Positions 24,601-35,813 of a stretch of DNA of 64,000 bases are shown here, piece by piece (the stretch's first letter is position 1; the number at the start of each line of letters is the position of its first letter). Below the pieces are notes generated by a model. It saw only the letters and a list, made by a program, of their open reading frames with translations. It was not told the origin of the DNA and did no database searches. Origin of the DNA: Amyelois transitella. Its lineage: Eukaryota; Arthropoda; Insecta; Lepidoptera; Pyralidae. The position numbers and the translations under genes were made by a program. Where the stretch lies: assembly GCF_032362555.1 (NCBI RefSeq), contig NC_083517.1, positions 7,894,001 to 7,958,000 of the forward strand, in the 5' to 3' direction.

Positions 24601-27600
24601 ACTTGAGTGTTAGTTAATAATTTGCACTGGAACCCATTTTCTCTTCTGGGATAAATATAAATATAAATTCCCCAATAAACAAACATGTTGTCATCCGATG
24701 AGCCGCTTGGAAATAGGTACATTCGTTTTAGAGACGAGTTTCCTTCGCGTGGAATGAAAAAGACTAAATAATCCAATATGTATGCATTGTGTATATTTAA
24801 ACTCTTCTTTTACTTAGTGCTGACTGACTGACAGACAACCCAAAGCCAGAACCACTCGGTCTAGGGACTTGAAATTTGGCATGTAGGTTCCCTATGTAGT
24901 CTAGGGGTGCACTAGTAAAAGGTTTCCCAAAAAGATCGAGAACGTAAGTAAACCGGATATTTTGATTTGGCTCAGACGGAACCGCGGGACTCTCTAGCTT
25001 CTATCATAATAAATGAAACGTTCTCCTCCTCATTTTTTTCAATAGAGCATTTAATCGACAGTTGTACTGTGTTCACGTTAATGTTTAAATGAACTGTACA
25101 GGGAATGTATGGAAAAACCACAGGAAACAAATTAATCTAGCGTTCACGCCGAAATTCTTGAACACTGTGTTGATTGATCTGTTCAATGGATGTGGGAGAT
25201 CGCTGTGTAGCACCTGGGCGTCGAAGGTGGGCAAACCGTTTGAACACATGCAGACGATAAGCGAAGCCGCCCTAGAAGCTGTATTGGGTAAGTAATTTTA
25301 AAACATTACTCGAACTCATGTGTAGTAGTCGAGGTCAAGCAAGTTGTATGGAGACACACCTATCACGATATCCGCTTGGTGGACATTTTCATTGATCGAA
25401 CTTTCCATACTATATCCTCTTGCAACGCTAGCCTATATGCTGATACATATCACAGCTTTACCCCATACGGGATAGTCATACCTGACAGTCGTAAGACATT
25501 TTTAGCCATTTTTAGGTGGCTAAATTTAGTAACAGATTGCTAGCCATTACCATTAAAAGTTGATTCAATTTTATAAGCCTTTCCTATGATTGGCTGTCCA
25601 TACTTTGCTTTACTTTACAATGTACAATAAACCTAACTGCAAATCTTCTTACCCTTGTCTCATCTACGTGAGGTCGGATCTGCTTGTTAATTTGCGCCAG
25701 AGTGAACCATTCTGGGTTGTCTCGTGTGCGATTTCCAGGTTCCACAAGTCTCTCCTGCAATTGGACCACCGAGTAGATTTCAGTCTTCCTCTTCCTCTCG
25801 GATGATCGCAAAGTCACGTGGCATGTCCTACAAATAATTTATTTTATTTTTTAGGAGATATAGGTAAAGAATGCAACGTCTCAATAAAGGACTACGTGGA
25901 AGCAGTCGCTTGTTTGGACCGCTCGTTGGCCCTAAGATTAGGAAATTTATTTTTACATCTCGACCTCATATATTTCCTGACCAAAGATGGCCGAGAGCAT
26001 ATTGCAAAGGCTGACTATGTCAGTAAGGAGGGCAGGAAAGTAAGGCTTTTACGTAAAATTTACAAAAGCATACGCCCACGTAAAAGATTCTCTACAGTTA
26101 ATTTCTGTTGCCGCTGAAATTTCGGGAAATCATCTTTAAGTGTGTGCTCCTTGACTATCTACATGCCAAATTTCAAATGCTGGCCCAGTAAGTTTGACCT
26201 TTCAACGCACAGGCCAAACATGAAAGTCAATCAGTCAGTGTCCTCGTTTATATACATACATATAGTCAGTCTTTATAGTAGACAAAGCCAATCTTTTCAA
26301 AACTGAAATGCCACGTTAACGTTATGGCTTAATGATTGAATTGAGATTCAAATAGTGACAGGTTGCTAGCCCTTCGCCTACAAGAAGAATCCCAAATTTA
26401 TTAGCCTTTCCTTAGTCGCCTTTTACGATATACGTGAGAAGATATGGAGTGGTTCTATTCTACATTTCCGGGAACCCCACGGCACCTCTTTTATATATTT
26501 TGATATAAAATTTTAATGTGATAAATTTTATCACCATAGAATCTATTGCACATATAGATAAAGGAAATTATTCTTATCTGCAATTCACACATAGTCAAAC
26601 AAACCGTTTAAACTTCAACATACATACATACATATAATCACGTCTACATCCCTTGCGGGGTAGACAGAGCCTACAGTCTTGTAAAGGCTGATAGGCCACG
26701 TTCAGCTATTTGGCTTTAAGATAGGATTGAGATTCAAATAGTGACAGGTTGCTAGCCCATCGCCTAAAAGAAGAAACTTAAACATGCTTGCTTGTTTAGC
26801 TTTGAAGTTTAAACTTCAAAGCTATAATAAATATATTATTAAAATGAATGAAAACTTGTTTAAGGTATATGTTTTCTTTAAATGTAAATCTAAGTCTATT
26901 TTTCATTGTAGTTAATTGAAGCCACCAGAAAGAAGATGCGAACGAACCCTGACGGCACTAAAGAAATACCAGGTAAGATTATTCATATTGTCCCTTGTCG
27001 CTTAGATTTTTTCTGTCGAAAAAAACAAAACTTAAATATGTATTCAAAAGATTCTCAGCTGAGTCTTTGATAAATATTTTAGTTTCATACAAGAACTATT
27101 ACGCTAATCAAAATACAAGAAACGCAATTTTAAATTTTGTTTACAGAAATCAAAACAATAGTTGACTTTTTGGTATTTATGACTGATTTCAACGACGAAG
27201 ACTTACTGGATGAAGTCAATACGTTTCTGGCGGGGGGGCACAACACCACCGCATCCAGCCTGACGTCATTCTTTGTAATCTTGGGCTCTTATCCTGAGGT
27301 GCAAGAAAAGCTTTATAAAGAGTATGTTACCTACAGTTTTCGTAACGTTCAAATCGACCAAAAGCGGGTCAAATTTGCACACCTTTCCGTAACATTTAAA
27401 GATAAGCTAAGGCTAATAAACTTGGAATTCTTTTTTAAGACGATGGGCTAGATTAACCTATGATCATAATATAACTTTCCTTTTTGGGTCTGTTGACAAT
27501 GTCTTACCCATAAATGATAAAGATTTGATATATGAATGTATTTGTACTTTCAGTTTTCAGATCAAACACAGTACAGATTATACTTGTTACTTTTTGAATA

Positions 27601-28733
27601 ATTGATATTTATTCAAAATGATATACTTGTACATATTTTGTTTTATCTTTCAGATTAGTATCAGTCTACGGAACCTCAGATAGAGATGTGACTAAAGAGG
27701 ACTTTGCATCATTGCCATATTTAGAAGCTGTTATTAAGGAGGCCATGCGTTTGTACCCGGCCGTACCCATCGTAATGAGATACTCTAAAAAGAAACTGGC
27801 ACTGAGTAAGTGCTCTTTTCCGAGCGACGTACTTACATTATTTTGTCTGCTACCCTCATATATCGAAAATATGTCAAAGATAAAATTAATTTTGATTGTT
27901 TTTAAATATGATTATTTCCAGCGAATTACACAATCCCAGGGAACAGGTTCTACTTGATGAACATCTACGCATCCAACCGGCACCCAGTATGGGGACCAGA
28001 TAGGATGGAGTTCAAACCGGAGCGCTGGCTGGACCGGGATAAGCTGCCGCCGCAACACGCCTTCGCTTCCTTTAGTTTGGGGAAAAGAAGTTGCATAGGT
28101 AACCTGTCATGCGTATGTGCTAGAAAAATGTTTCTTTTTTTTGAAGATACATCAATTGATTTGAATGAATTGGAAAAATATATTAATTATATTCTTAAAA
28201 GGCAACTGTGTACGAAGCGGTGGCGAAAGATTGTAAACAGCGCCGCCAATCCATAAAGAGAAAAAAATTTCATTTTTTGCGGGGTTTATTTTAATGACAT
28301 TTGGGACAGATCCTTCAGAAGTAGAAATTTTCTGGAAATTCCTATGAGTGCGAAGCCTCGCGAATGCTGTAGTCTTTAATTATAAGAACACAAGCATGAC
28401 GACTCTAAACATTAAAGAGTGCTAAGACTAAATGAGATAGGCAAACTCTACTAAAACTAGTATGATTCCTTATTGGAAATCAAGCTGAGCGTGGTCTTTT
28501 CGTGATTATTGACTCTGTCTACTATAATCATAATTATGCGATTCGCAGGTAAAAGGTACGCGATGTATGCAATGAAGACTATCGTCACTCACATCTTGAG
28601 GCGATACAAGGTGATTGCGGACATCAACAAGTTCGAAGTGGAGTTGGCTTTCCTGATGAAACCGATCTCCGGAGGTGTGATCACACTCGAAGAAAGAAAT
28701 CCAGACTTAGCGACGAACGAACAAAAGGAATAG
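21667..28733 (+). CDS. Cytochrome P450, CYP4 clan, apparently intact, 494 aa
   Basis: A haem monooxygenase, expected in the ER membrane. Ten exons join in frame through GT-AG sites: 21667-21823, 23714-23809, 24146-24256, 25102-25287, 25855-26039, 26912-26972, 27147-27321, 27654-27805, 27922-28098, 28549-28733. The protein starts with a hydrophobic anchor (residues 1-20). It has the C-helix WKNHR (W125, R129), the CYP4-like I-helix EVNTFLAGGHNTT (288-300), ExxR as EAMR (353-356), PERW (407-410) and a perfect haem loop FSLGKRSCIG with Cys432. The usual I-helix acid before Thr299 is Asn298. Length fits the family. The CYP4 clan is clear from the I-helix; CYP4, CYP340 or CYP341 cannot be separated here. 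Insect relatives act on fatty acids, odorants or plant toxins; the substrate is unknown. Intron 1 holds RTE and SINE insertions. Confidence 0.93.
22095..23220 (+). mobile_element. 5'-truncated RTE-like non-LTR retrotransposon with RT fragment
   Basis: An insertion of about 1.13 kb in P450 intron 1. The open frame 22114-23196 (extendable upstream in frame to DRVERNELW) is the C-terminal part of a reverse transcriptase: GVRQGCVASPWLFNLF (residues 44-59), the catalytic YADD (85-88), then the GMLRWIGHVER and RPRRTYLDQIKDVL regions typical of endonuclease-RT proteins of insect RTE-type LINEs. It ends in GGCGTGATTTT and an (ATGT)n tail. Near-identical flanks TTAAAAATCAGA (22083-22094) and TTAAAAAATCAGA (23221-23233) form a target-site duplication. 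The endonuclease domain and the start of the RT are missing, so the copy is dead although its frame is open. Clade assignment to RTE is from memory of related proteins. Confidence 0.92.
23397..23670 (+). mobile_element. SINE-like family A, full-length copy with target duplication
   Basis: The best-bounded copy of family A, in P450 intron 1. It is flanked by an exact 12 bp repeat AAGTTAATTAGA at 23385-23396 and 23671-23682, showing retroposition. The head is CCGTGTGGTACCCGGCACC (from 23407), the body carries GATGTCGTAAAAGGCGACTA, and the 3' end is TACCCCGCAAGGGATATAGA, CGTGATTAT and an ATGT tail. Confidence 0.9.
24826..25010 (+). repeat. Dispersed insect repeat relic in P450 intron 3
   Basis: It contains CTGACTGACTGACAGACAAC, GACTTGAAATTTGGCATGTA and GGTTCCCTATGTAGTCTAGG, phrases I recognise from a common lepidopteran LINE-derived 3' repeat. 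A shorter relative in reverse orientation occurs at 26155-26245. There is no coding capacity. Confidence 0.55.
26155..26245 (-). repeat. Fragment of the same LINE-derived repeat as 24826-25010
   Basis: Read on the minus strand it gives CTGACTGATTGAC, GCACAGGCC-like blocks and TTGAAATTTGGCATGTAGA. It lies in P450 intron 5, beside a family A SINE copy. Confidence 0.5.
26251..26485 (-). mobile_element. SINE-like family A, diverged near-full copy
   Basis: All blocks of family A are present in order, from a short CATA tail to the head GGGAACCCCACGGCACC, with substitutions and small deletions. Intron 5 of the P450. Confidence 0.8.
26619..26775 (-). mobile_element. SINE-like family A, 5'-truncated copy
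   Basis: (CATA)n tail, then ATAATCACGTCTACATCCC, GGGGTAGACAGAGCC and the body up to TAGCCCATCGCCTAAAAGAAG. The 5' third is missing. Well preserved, therefore fairly young. Intron 5 of the P450. Confidence 0.85.
26798..26823. repeat. Perfect 26 bp palindrome without loop
   Basis: AGCTTTGAAGTTT is followed directly by its exact reverse complement. It lies 23 bp downstream of the truncated SINE copy. Confidence 0.85.
28482..28522 (+). mobile_element. Short SINE-like family A relic next to the last P450 exon
   Basis: AAGCTGAGCGTGG and TTGACTCTGTCTAC resemble the family A body (AGCTGAACGTGG, TTGGCTCTGTCTAC). It ends about 26 bp before the acceptor of exon 10 at 28549. Confidence 0.5.
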
Positions 28734-28856
28734 GACGTATGTTTGAAAGTGTTTTATCTGGGAACATTATTAATGTTCTGGTTTATATAAAATTGTAACT
28801 AATAGTGCGTTTGTTTTATTTTTTGAACCTTAATTCTCTGTACATCAATTTTCAAA

Positions 28857-28921
28857 GTTCCAAACTACCAATAAAACTTACACTCTTGTGAAGAGTGTAA
28901 GTTTTATTGGTAGTTTGGAAC
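28857..28921. repeat. Perfect hairpin, 31 bp arms, 3 nt loop, holding the P450 poly(A) signal
   Basis: Arms 28857-28887 and 28891-28921 are exact reverse complements with the loop GTG. The left arm contains AATAAA (28870-28875), the first such hexamer after the P450 stop; the right arm contains the same hexamer on the minus strand. Confidence 0.93.
28870..28875 (+). terminator. Likely poly(A) signal of the P450
   Basis: AATAAA lies 137 nt after the stop codon, and no earlier exact hexamer occurs. It sits in the arm of a 31 bp hairpin, so in RNA it could be base-paired. Confidence 0.6.
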
Positions 28922-28976
28922 AGATACAGAACAATTACAGATATTATTTGCTCTAGCCGGAAATCAACTATGAACG

Positions 28977-29210
28977 TGGTTCCCGACACTTCGCAAAACC
29001 TCTTCATATCTTCCCCATCGATATCGTAAAAAACTACTAAGGGAATAGGAATAGGTGAAACATAGTGTGTCTCTTCTGTGTAGATTGTAAAAGTCAATCA
29101 AGGAAATCTTAGGATTTCCTTTGTCAGCTTCTTGTTAGCACTGTCTCTTTTATCACAATTCCATCTTCAAACTTTACAGCTGAACGTAGTCTTAGACGTG
29201 ATTGTTAGTC
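28977..29210 (+). mobile_element. Decayed SINE-like family A copy
   Basis: Head GTGGTTCCCGACACTTC, then ATCGATATCGTAAAAAACTACTAAGGG, AGCTGAACGTAGTCTTAG and a remnant of CGTGATT. All blocks are in order but heavily mutated. It starts about 55 bp after the 28857-28921 hairpin. Confidence 0.65.
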
Positions 29211-32200
29211 GTGTACGTACATAGATAGATATTTATTATCACGTCTAAGGTACGTACGTACATACAGTATCCCTCCAAAGCAAAAAAGTGGTTCTCTTCT
29301 CGAAATAAACGTACAAAGCACATTTGCTTCGATATTGATTCAGCCAATCCATCAGGAATGAAACAAACACCAGCCCATTTCAAATTGCATTCAAAAACTC
29401 TAATTAATGATGCCTTTGTTCACGGTGAGAGTTACAAAATGGAGCAAATAAATATTTCGTAATCTCAATGAATGAATCTCCTTTTCTTAAGGAATGTCAA
29501 ACTTGATAGAAATTAGGTTCTTAATTTCTAAGTATTTATTCAACAAGAACAACGCTTCGACGTAATTAAATCTTAAGCCTCTGCGCCATTATAACTTTTC
29601 TCTGGTTTCCAATTACTTTAACTATTGTTTAGATTGTTATCGTGGTAATAATATTGATGTTCGTTACTAATAAATAGGTATAATGGGAATAATTTCATCG
29701 TGAGTATCATTTGTCAGAGTCAGAAGATGTTTTTATTTGTTGATTATTGCATTCCCAATTACAGCTGTCGTACCTGTGTCCATTGAAATCAATATTAATT
29801 ATTTTGTGATAATAATATTCTAATTTCACCTACAAAACGTAATGTGGTATTATTTAAGTATTATGTAATTACATAAGTTTAATAATGGCATATGAGGCAT
29901 ATGATACGCTCTATCTCTATGATTGTACATATTATTCACACACACACGCACATAACAATTCTCTTACGTCCTAGACAAAGCCAACAGACTCAAATTCTAA
30001 AATAAGCCCAAGGGGTTAAAAATAATAATTTATGGTTACAATTCTAATTCTCCTCTCAACTATAACCGGGCATGAAATTTAATTAAACATGAGGCATATG
30101 TGATGCAAGAAAAAAATATAGAAACGTAAAAAGGCGGAAAACCCTACCTTTATTAAAAAAGGTTCAACAATTTCGTTTACCAACTGTTTTTTCTGTAAAT
30201 TGTGTGAATTTTGCGGGTATATTCAGGTTGTTGGCTTGGGAATACCCGCGGATATGTTAATTTACGGCAACGTAATGTAAATAGGCTCTGGCAATTTATG
30301 TCGCTAAAACACTCCCAGGGAGAACTTGGCGGGGGCGGCGCTTCGATAGTGGTACAAAAATGATTATTCAGTCACACCAATTCCCACGCCACGGATAACC
30401 TCGAAGTTAGTGTGTTTGAAAAACACACGTTTCAAAAATTTTATTTTCAATAGCAATATATTCATAATGACAGAAAATTTACTTGAAAATTTTACAAAAA
30501 AATCTTGCCTTTAAAAAAATCTGTCAATTACAATATGCATACCAGTATTTAAATTATTTGACTAATAGAAATATTTTGCTTGACTATACTTTTGAGTATT
30601 TTCAGACTAAGTATTCGCTATGTCAACCTCCTTAGGACATAAACATAAGTGTATGTAGAATTAATTATTATTATGCCAATTAAAGAAGAGTTGCTGACAA
30701 TTCGGACACAGAATCGGAATTGACGCTTTTTAATTTCCAATATGATCACACTGAAAATCTATTTTGTACAATCAGAATGAAAGTTCTGACGATACCTATT
30801 TAAAAAATATAAAAGACAAAAACTGAAAACAGGTATATTTTTGAGACCATCCAACAAATATCCATAAAAAGTTTCATTTGAACTGCAATAACCTGAGATG
30901 GGTTAAGTTGAAATACTAGAACAATGGGAACATTCTCCATCCATTTAATCTTATTTCAAAGCTATGTTTCTAAGGAGCAAAGCCCCAAAAAATAGCTAGT
31001 TGAGTTAGTATAGTTATATAAATTTTACAGCCTATTATTATGTAAAAATATTGTATTAAATTAAAACAAATACTCGGTTGCTGAAAATATAATGTGTAGG
31101 TAGCTCTAGCAATAAAATATTCATACTATGGTTTAGAGCTTCGTGGGTTTAGCACGGATTTCACAATTTATTCTGTTACTAGCATAATGCGAATTTTATA
31201 TCAAAAGGTTTAAACACTTTGCAGCCCTTTTAATTAGATGTAGTTACGCAGAATGTTGTATGTCTATGTGTCTGTTATTTGCAATAACATGCTTAATTTT
31301 TTTTAAAATGGTGATAGTGAATCCACCACCATGACATTTATGAACATTATTATCAAAATTAAAATCCGATTCAAGATGATGATGATTTTGCTATGTGTTT
31401 TTATTAAAGGTAACACTCACGTAGTGTCTTCTCTAAGTAGGTAACTGTTGACTTGCTAGAAACATTTTCAATTTTTATTATTGTACGAATCGAAGCTTTC
31501 ATATACATATCTAAAATAATACATACAATCCCAATTACTAACTGTCACAAGTTTAAAACACCCTTAAATATTTCCACATTCTGCCTCACAGTGTCTTGTC
31601 TTGTTAGTCTACCCAAAATTTCTTGTCATTGACGCTGTTTAACGAGGTATTGCTTTTTGCAGCTAATCCATGACGTCTGAGGGGGATTTGAGCATTTTGC
31701 TGTTAACATCTATTTTATTATTCATGACATAAATTTGGTTCGCAAGGCAGGCATTACACGAAAACTCATTAAAACGGAGACGCGGGCTGACTTTTCAAAC
31801 TAGACGCGTTAAGTCCACGCGTGACACAAGATCAAACTAATTGCCATTCGCTACAACAAACGACCCCTTTGCTTATTAAAACACGCTGTAGTTAACACTC
31901 ATTTATTTACAAAGGAAATTTTCTCTAAGTACATGTGACGGGAATAACCGAAAGCCTTCAAAAATTTACGTCAACGCTACGCGGTTACATCGAGTCATTT
32001 ACTTGCGCGCGTTTCGCACTACGCGATTCAATACAAAAACGATTGTAACAGCAATCATAAAAAAATAATTAGGTCTCTAGCAATGTCGAATAAAAAATTA
32101 AGACGGTTAATAAAACCTATTATAAGGGTCGGTGAAGAAAAAGTCCCCAAGACCATGAACTGATTTTGGGTAACAACAGTGTGTTGAGAGTCGATTATCT

Positions 32201-33240
32201 TTGGTCAATTCATAAGCAACCAATTATGTAGTAATCGCTATTCCTTATTATTATCTAGAATGATAACTATAGCATATACTTACGCTATACAAAGAGTCAA
32301 CACTGCAAGCAGCTAACTAAACAGATGGACGACGCAGCTGCTATATTCCGTGTGTACCGACAACAGCAAATCAATAGATACTTACTCTAATTCATTGCAA
32401 GCAGGACAGTTTGACTTGCTTTTGACTATACCTACCTGTGCGCTGCAGCGAAGTGAAATTAGCTGACCAAATCTAGTCTAACTCTGTAATAAAAGTCACA
32501 AAATTATAATGTGAGGGCAAAATTACAAATAGCTACTCATTCAGACTTTCTCACCACACCGCATTATCAACTTCAAAACTCGAGGTTATAAGACATGTAT
32601 CTATGTTAAACATTTATAATTTTTTTTAAATCACAGCGACTTCATTTTTAAAACGATTGGCACGCATAGCATTGTACTCACAAATGCCTCCACTTGCCTA
32701 ATAGGTGACATTCACACGTAGTCTGATCCTGTGAGGAATTTTATTTCACGTTGCAAATTGCCAAAAACCAATTAACTTGAGCGAATTTCATTAAGCGAAA
32801 CGTATGTGGTAAACGATTTCTGATTTTTGCAGAAGGTAAGATCGAATCAGAATTCATCGCAACGTGTTTACCAATTTAATTTCGTATTGGATAACCTTAG
32901 AGGCAATTGAGACAGCTTGTTTGGGCAGATTAGATGTTTGCCCCAGCCGCGATGTCCCGCCGATAAGGGGAGGGTCGTGACCATAGGGCTATGTCAATTT
33001 AGACACCGCAATCGCAAAGAATTCAGTAAGACATTAATTCCATTTGTAATTTTTTAAGTAAACAATGTGTTCCTCTCGTTGCAAGCAAGAAACATTTGGT
33101 AATGTTTGCAAGAGCTTTTATTTCTAAAAAGGTCCCAATGAAACCAACTATTGCTAAAAATATCTTAGCAATATTAAAATAGTAACTTATTATTAATTAT
33201 TTCCACGAAAGTGGAGCTGTAGGTGATTCACTACTTTTTT

Positions 33241-33480
33241 ACGAGATACATGATCTAAAAAGCTAACGTGTTAATGGTCAAGAGACGTGCCGAAGGGTAC
33301 TCAATATGATCACCATTACATCTACGACTGCATTGCTTCAAATGCCTTTATATTTATAACGAGATAAAAATACAAATGATCTAAAAAGCTAAAGTGTCAA
33401 TGGTCAAGAACGTGCCAACGGGGACTCAATATGGGCACTATTACTTCTACGACTCCATTGCAACATATAAGCCTTATCTT
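33241..33480. repeat. Tandem duplication, period 126 bp, two copies
   Basis: Blocks such as GATCTAAAAAGCTAA, AATGGTCAAGA and CTCAATATG recur 126 bp apart (first GATCT at 33252, second at 33378), as does CTACGACTGCATTGC/CTACGACTCCATTGC. The copies differ at several positions, so the event is not very recent. No coding frame is shared. Confidence 0.85.
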
Positions 33481-33600
33481 TTTTATTGCACATACTAGAT
33501 AACTAACACCAAGTGTGTAGTATTGATGTATAGGTATTTTAATATTTTGTAGTTCAAAGCCATTTATCTGGCTTCACTTATGAACCCACTAGTATAACTA

Positions 33601-33690
33601 CTAGTAGGTATCCCATAATACAAGTCTCGAACTTACTGTAGGGTGTACTCAATCTGTGTAATTTGTCCTCTATATTATTAACAGACTTCA
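33601..33690 (+). mobile_element. tRNA-derived SINE family B, 3' fragment
   Basis: GTATCCCATAATACAAGTCT, CGAACTTACTGTAGGG and TGTGTAATTTGTCC match the body and tail of the element at 14646-14885. The tRNA-like head is absent. Confidence 0.7.
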
Positions 33691-33839
33691 TATATATATT
33701 TATTTATTAAATATATAATTCAGAACAATATAAGTAAAACCTTATTCAAAATAAAACAAGGACAAAGTCAAATTATGCTATAGTTAGGTAAATTTCATTT
33801 TATTCTTAATGTTTTTATATCCATAATTTTGAGCAATAA

Positions 33840-33903
33840 ATCGATTAAAACCTTATTAAGCAAATATATATATGTATTTTGGTTTAATAAGGTTTTAATC
33901 GAT
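33840..33903. repeat. Perfect hairpin, 19 bp arms, 26 nt loop
   Basis: ATCGATTAAAACCTTATTA (33840-33858) is the exact reverse complement of 33885-33903. It has a longer loop than the other hairpins. Confidence 0.88.
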
Positions 33904-34358
33904 ATCTGCTAGGTCTTCACTTTTGTCTTCAATCAAAAAATACTAAGTGTTAAAATACGCAACTTAAGAGCAGCAAAATGTACAGGTCATCCGCTAAATA
34001 TATCACAAAAATCTATTGTCTATTATTTTGTTGATTTTTTTTCTCTTCAATGTAAAACTGTATGTAAATAATAAAATAATGTAAACACCTATACACTTTA
34101 TTTAAATTTACATGCTTGCATGGAAATTTATTAAGTCCTTCTCTTATACTGAGAGCAATAATGAGAACATTGTTATTAAATGAAGTTAACGAAATGTAGA
34201 TTATTACAATTTCTATACTAATAATAAAACTATCTAACTTGTCTATATATTTAATGGGGAAATAACGCGATAACTCGCTAATAGAAACGGATACGTGATG
34301 TTCAGCCACACCATAATTAATGCAAATAATAATAGGTACACTTATGTACGACAAAAGT

Positions 34359-34655
34359 TTACCCTTGCCATTTCAAGCTGAACATTAGACGAAGTTGTAT
34401 AGAGAGAGAGTGTGAAATAGGTTCTGTCCCGTATACATTAATAAAGAGACAATTCGGGTTTGATTCATCGGCGCAAAAGCGAAGTGAAGAGTGCTGTGTC
34501 AGCGATGTTAGTCCGTAATTTAGATTGACTTGTTTCACACGTAGTGAAATTGTTTTTCGACGGGCATACGCAAAACAACCAGCCGGGCGCAATGCTGAAG
34601 TGCGCAATTTATTATTCACAAATAGACTACGGAAATTGAGTTTTAACGAAGACAA
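34359..34655 (-). other. Unassigned 98-codon open frame
   Basis: An open minus-strand frame in a locally less AT-rich segment. It shows no motif, signal peptide or domain I recognise, and no splice signals of note. It could be part of an unidentified transposable element or chance. I give it as an open question, not as a gene. Confidence 0.15.
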
Positions 34656-35575
34656 ATTGAACTAAAGCGGAATCAATTACGGGAGATTTATTTTCACCGA
34701 GAGAAAGAATTAAGTAACTGTGAGGCAAGGAGATGTAAATTGAATTTTTGTCGCTCTCGAAATGAAAGGAGTTCGAAGGACAAACCATTGGATATTTTAT
34801 ATATTTAGCTGCGTACGAATTCGTTGCTGTGTTTTGTTTTGTTGTGTTGTGTTACTACGCAGTACCAACATAGGTATAGTATCGACTCATTTTTACATTG
34901 TGATGCATAATGACGACAAATATTAAAACTGCGAGCAATTTGATGTTTTTCAGATTTGTTTAAAAAAGAAGTTTATTATTAACGAAGGTAATAAATAATG
35001 ACCGTTTGCTTTTTAAGTAAAAAATAACTAAAAACGTACAAATACGTGGAAAGAACTAACTTTTATTGCAGTTTTTAAATGTGTAAAATGTTACACTGTT
35101 CCCAAAATAATTTAATGTTGGGGTTATATGACACCGGCCGCGCGATAATACGGTTGTTACGAATGAATAAACTTTGGATACACAGAGGGATGGCTTTCCT
35201 GGAAGTGACTAGGGAATCACAACAAAGAACTTCTTTGAAGATATTGACCCTCGTCCAGATTCCAATTTTTTATTTAATAGTTTTTAAATCTAAGTCTTAG
35301 AGCTCATATTTGTTATCACAGATGTAAATATTTATTCTAATATAGACAGTTTATATTGAAAATGATATAATTAAATACATTTAAAGAATACCCGTCCCTT
35401 AAATTAATACAAACATAAGTACAGGAATAGGCTGTCTTTGGTGTAATGATTACCTTTATATTCCCTTGCTTATTATATGAATGAAATTAAAAACTGCTGT
35501 TCTGCCTCTATATGTATATCAATGGAGTTTTGTCGGTCCGACGTCCGACCGGCCGACAGATGTTATGGTTCTCAC

Positions 35576-35630
35576 CTGGCGCGGCGCGAGCGCACGCCCG
35601 CACGCGACGTCTGCTTACATAGAGCAATAA
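35576..35630 (-). other. Second GC-rich candidate first exon with donor, minus strand
   Basis: The minus strand reads GCGCCAG followed by GTGAGAACC, a good donor, immediately after a stretch very rich in GC and CpG (35520-35620). No ATG with a long frame is present, so it would be a non-coding first exon or promoter. It may be an alternative start for the gene holding the exon at 7215-7337, but no transcript evidence is available. Confidence 0.3.
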
Positions 35631-35762
35631 TAACTTATAGAGCTCTATTTTAGTTTTAAAAAACTTTAGCATTACTTTCTTCAACTAAAATATTTTTACA
35701 AACATACATATAATCATAACATATTATGATTGATGAGACGTGACTAAATTCATGAATAAATG

Positions 35763-35813
35763 AATACATATAATCACGTCTATATCCCTTGCGGGGTAGA
35801 CAGAGCTAACAGT
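35763..35813 (-). mobile_element. SINE-like family A, 3' end only
   Basis: ATACATATAATCACGTCTAT, ATCCCTTGCGGGGTAGACAG and AGCTAACAGT: the last 50 bp or so of family A. The extreme truncation fits premature stop of target-primed reverse transcription. Confidence 0.8.
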
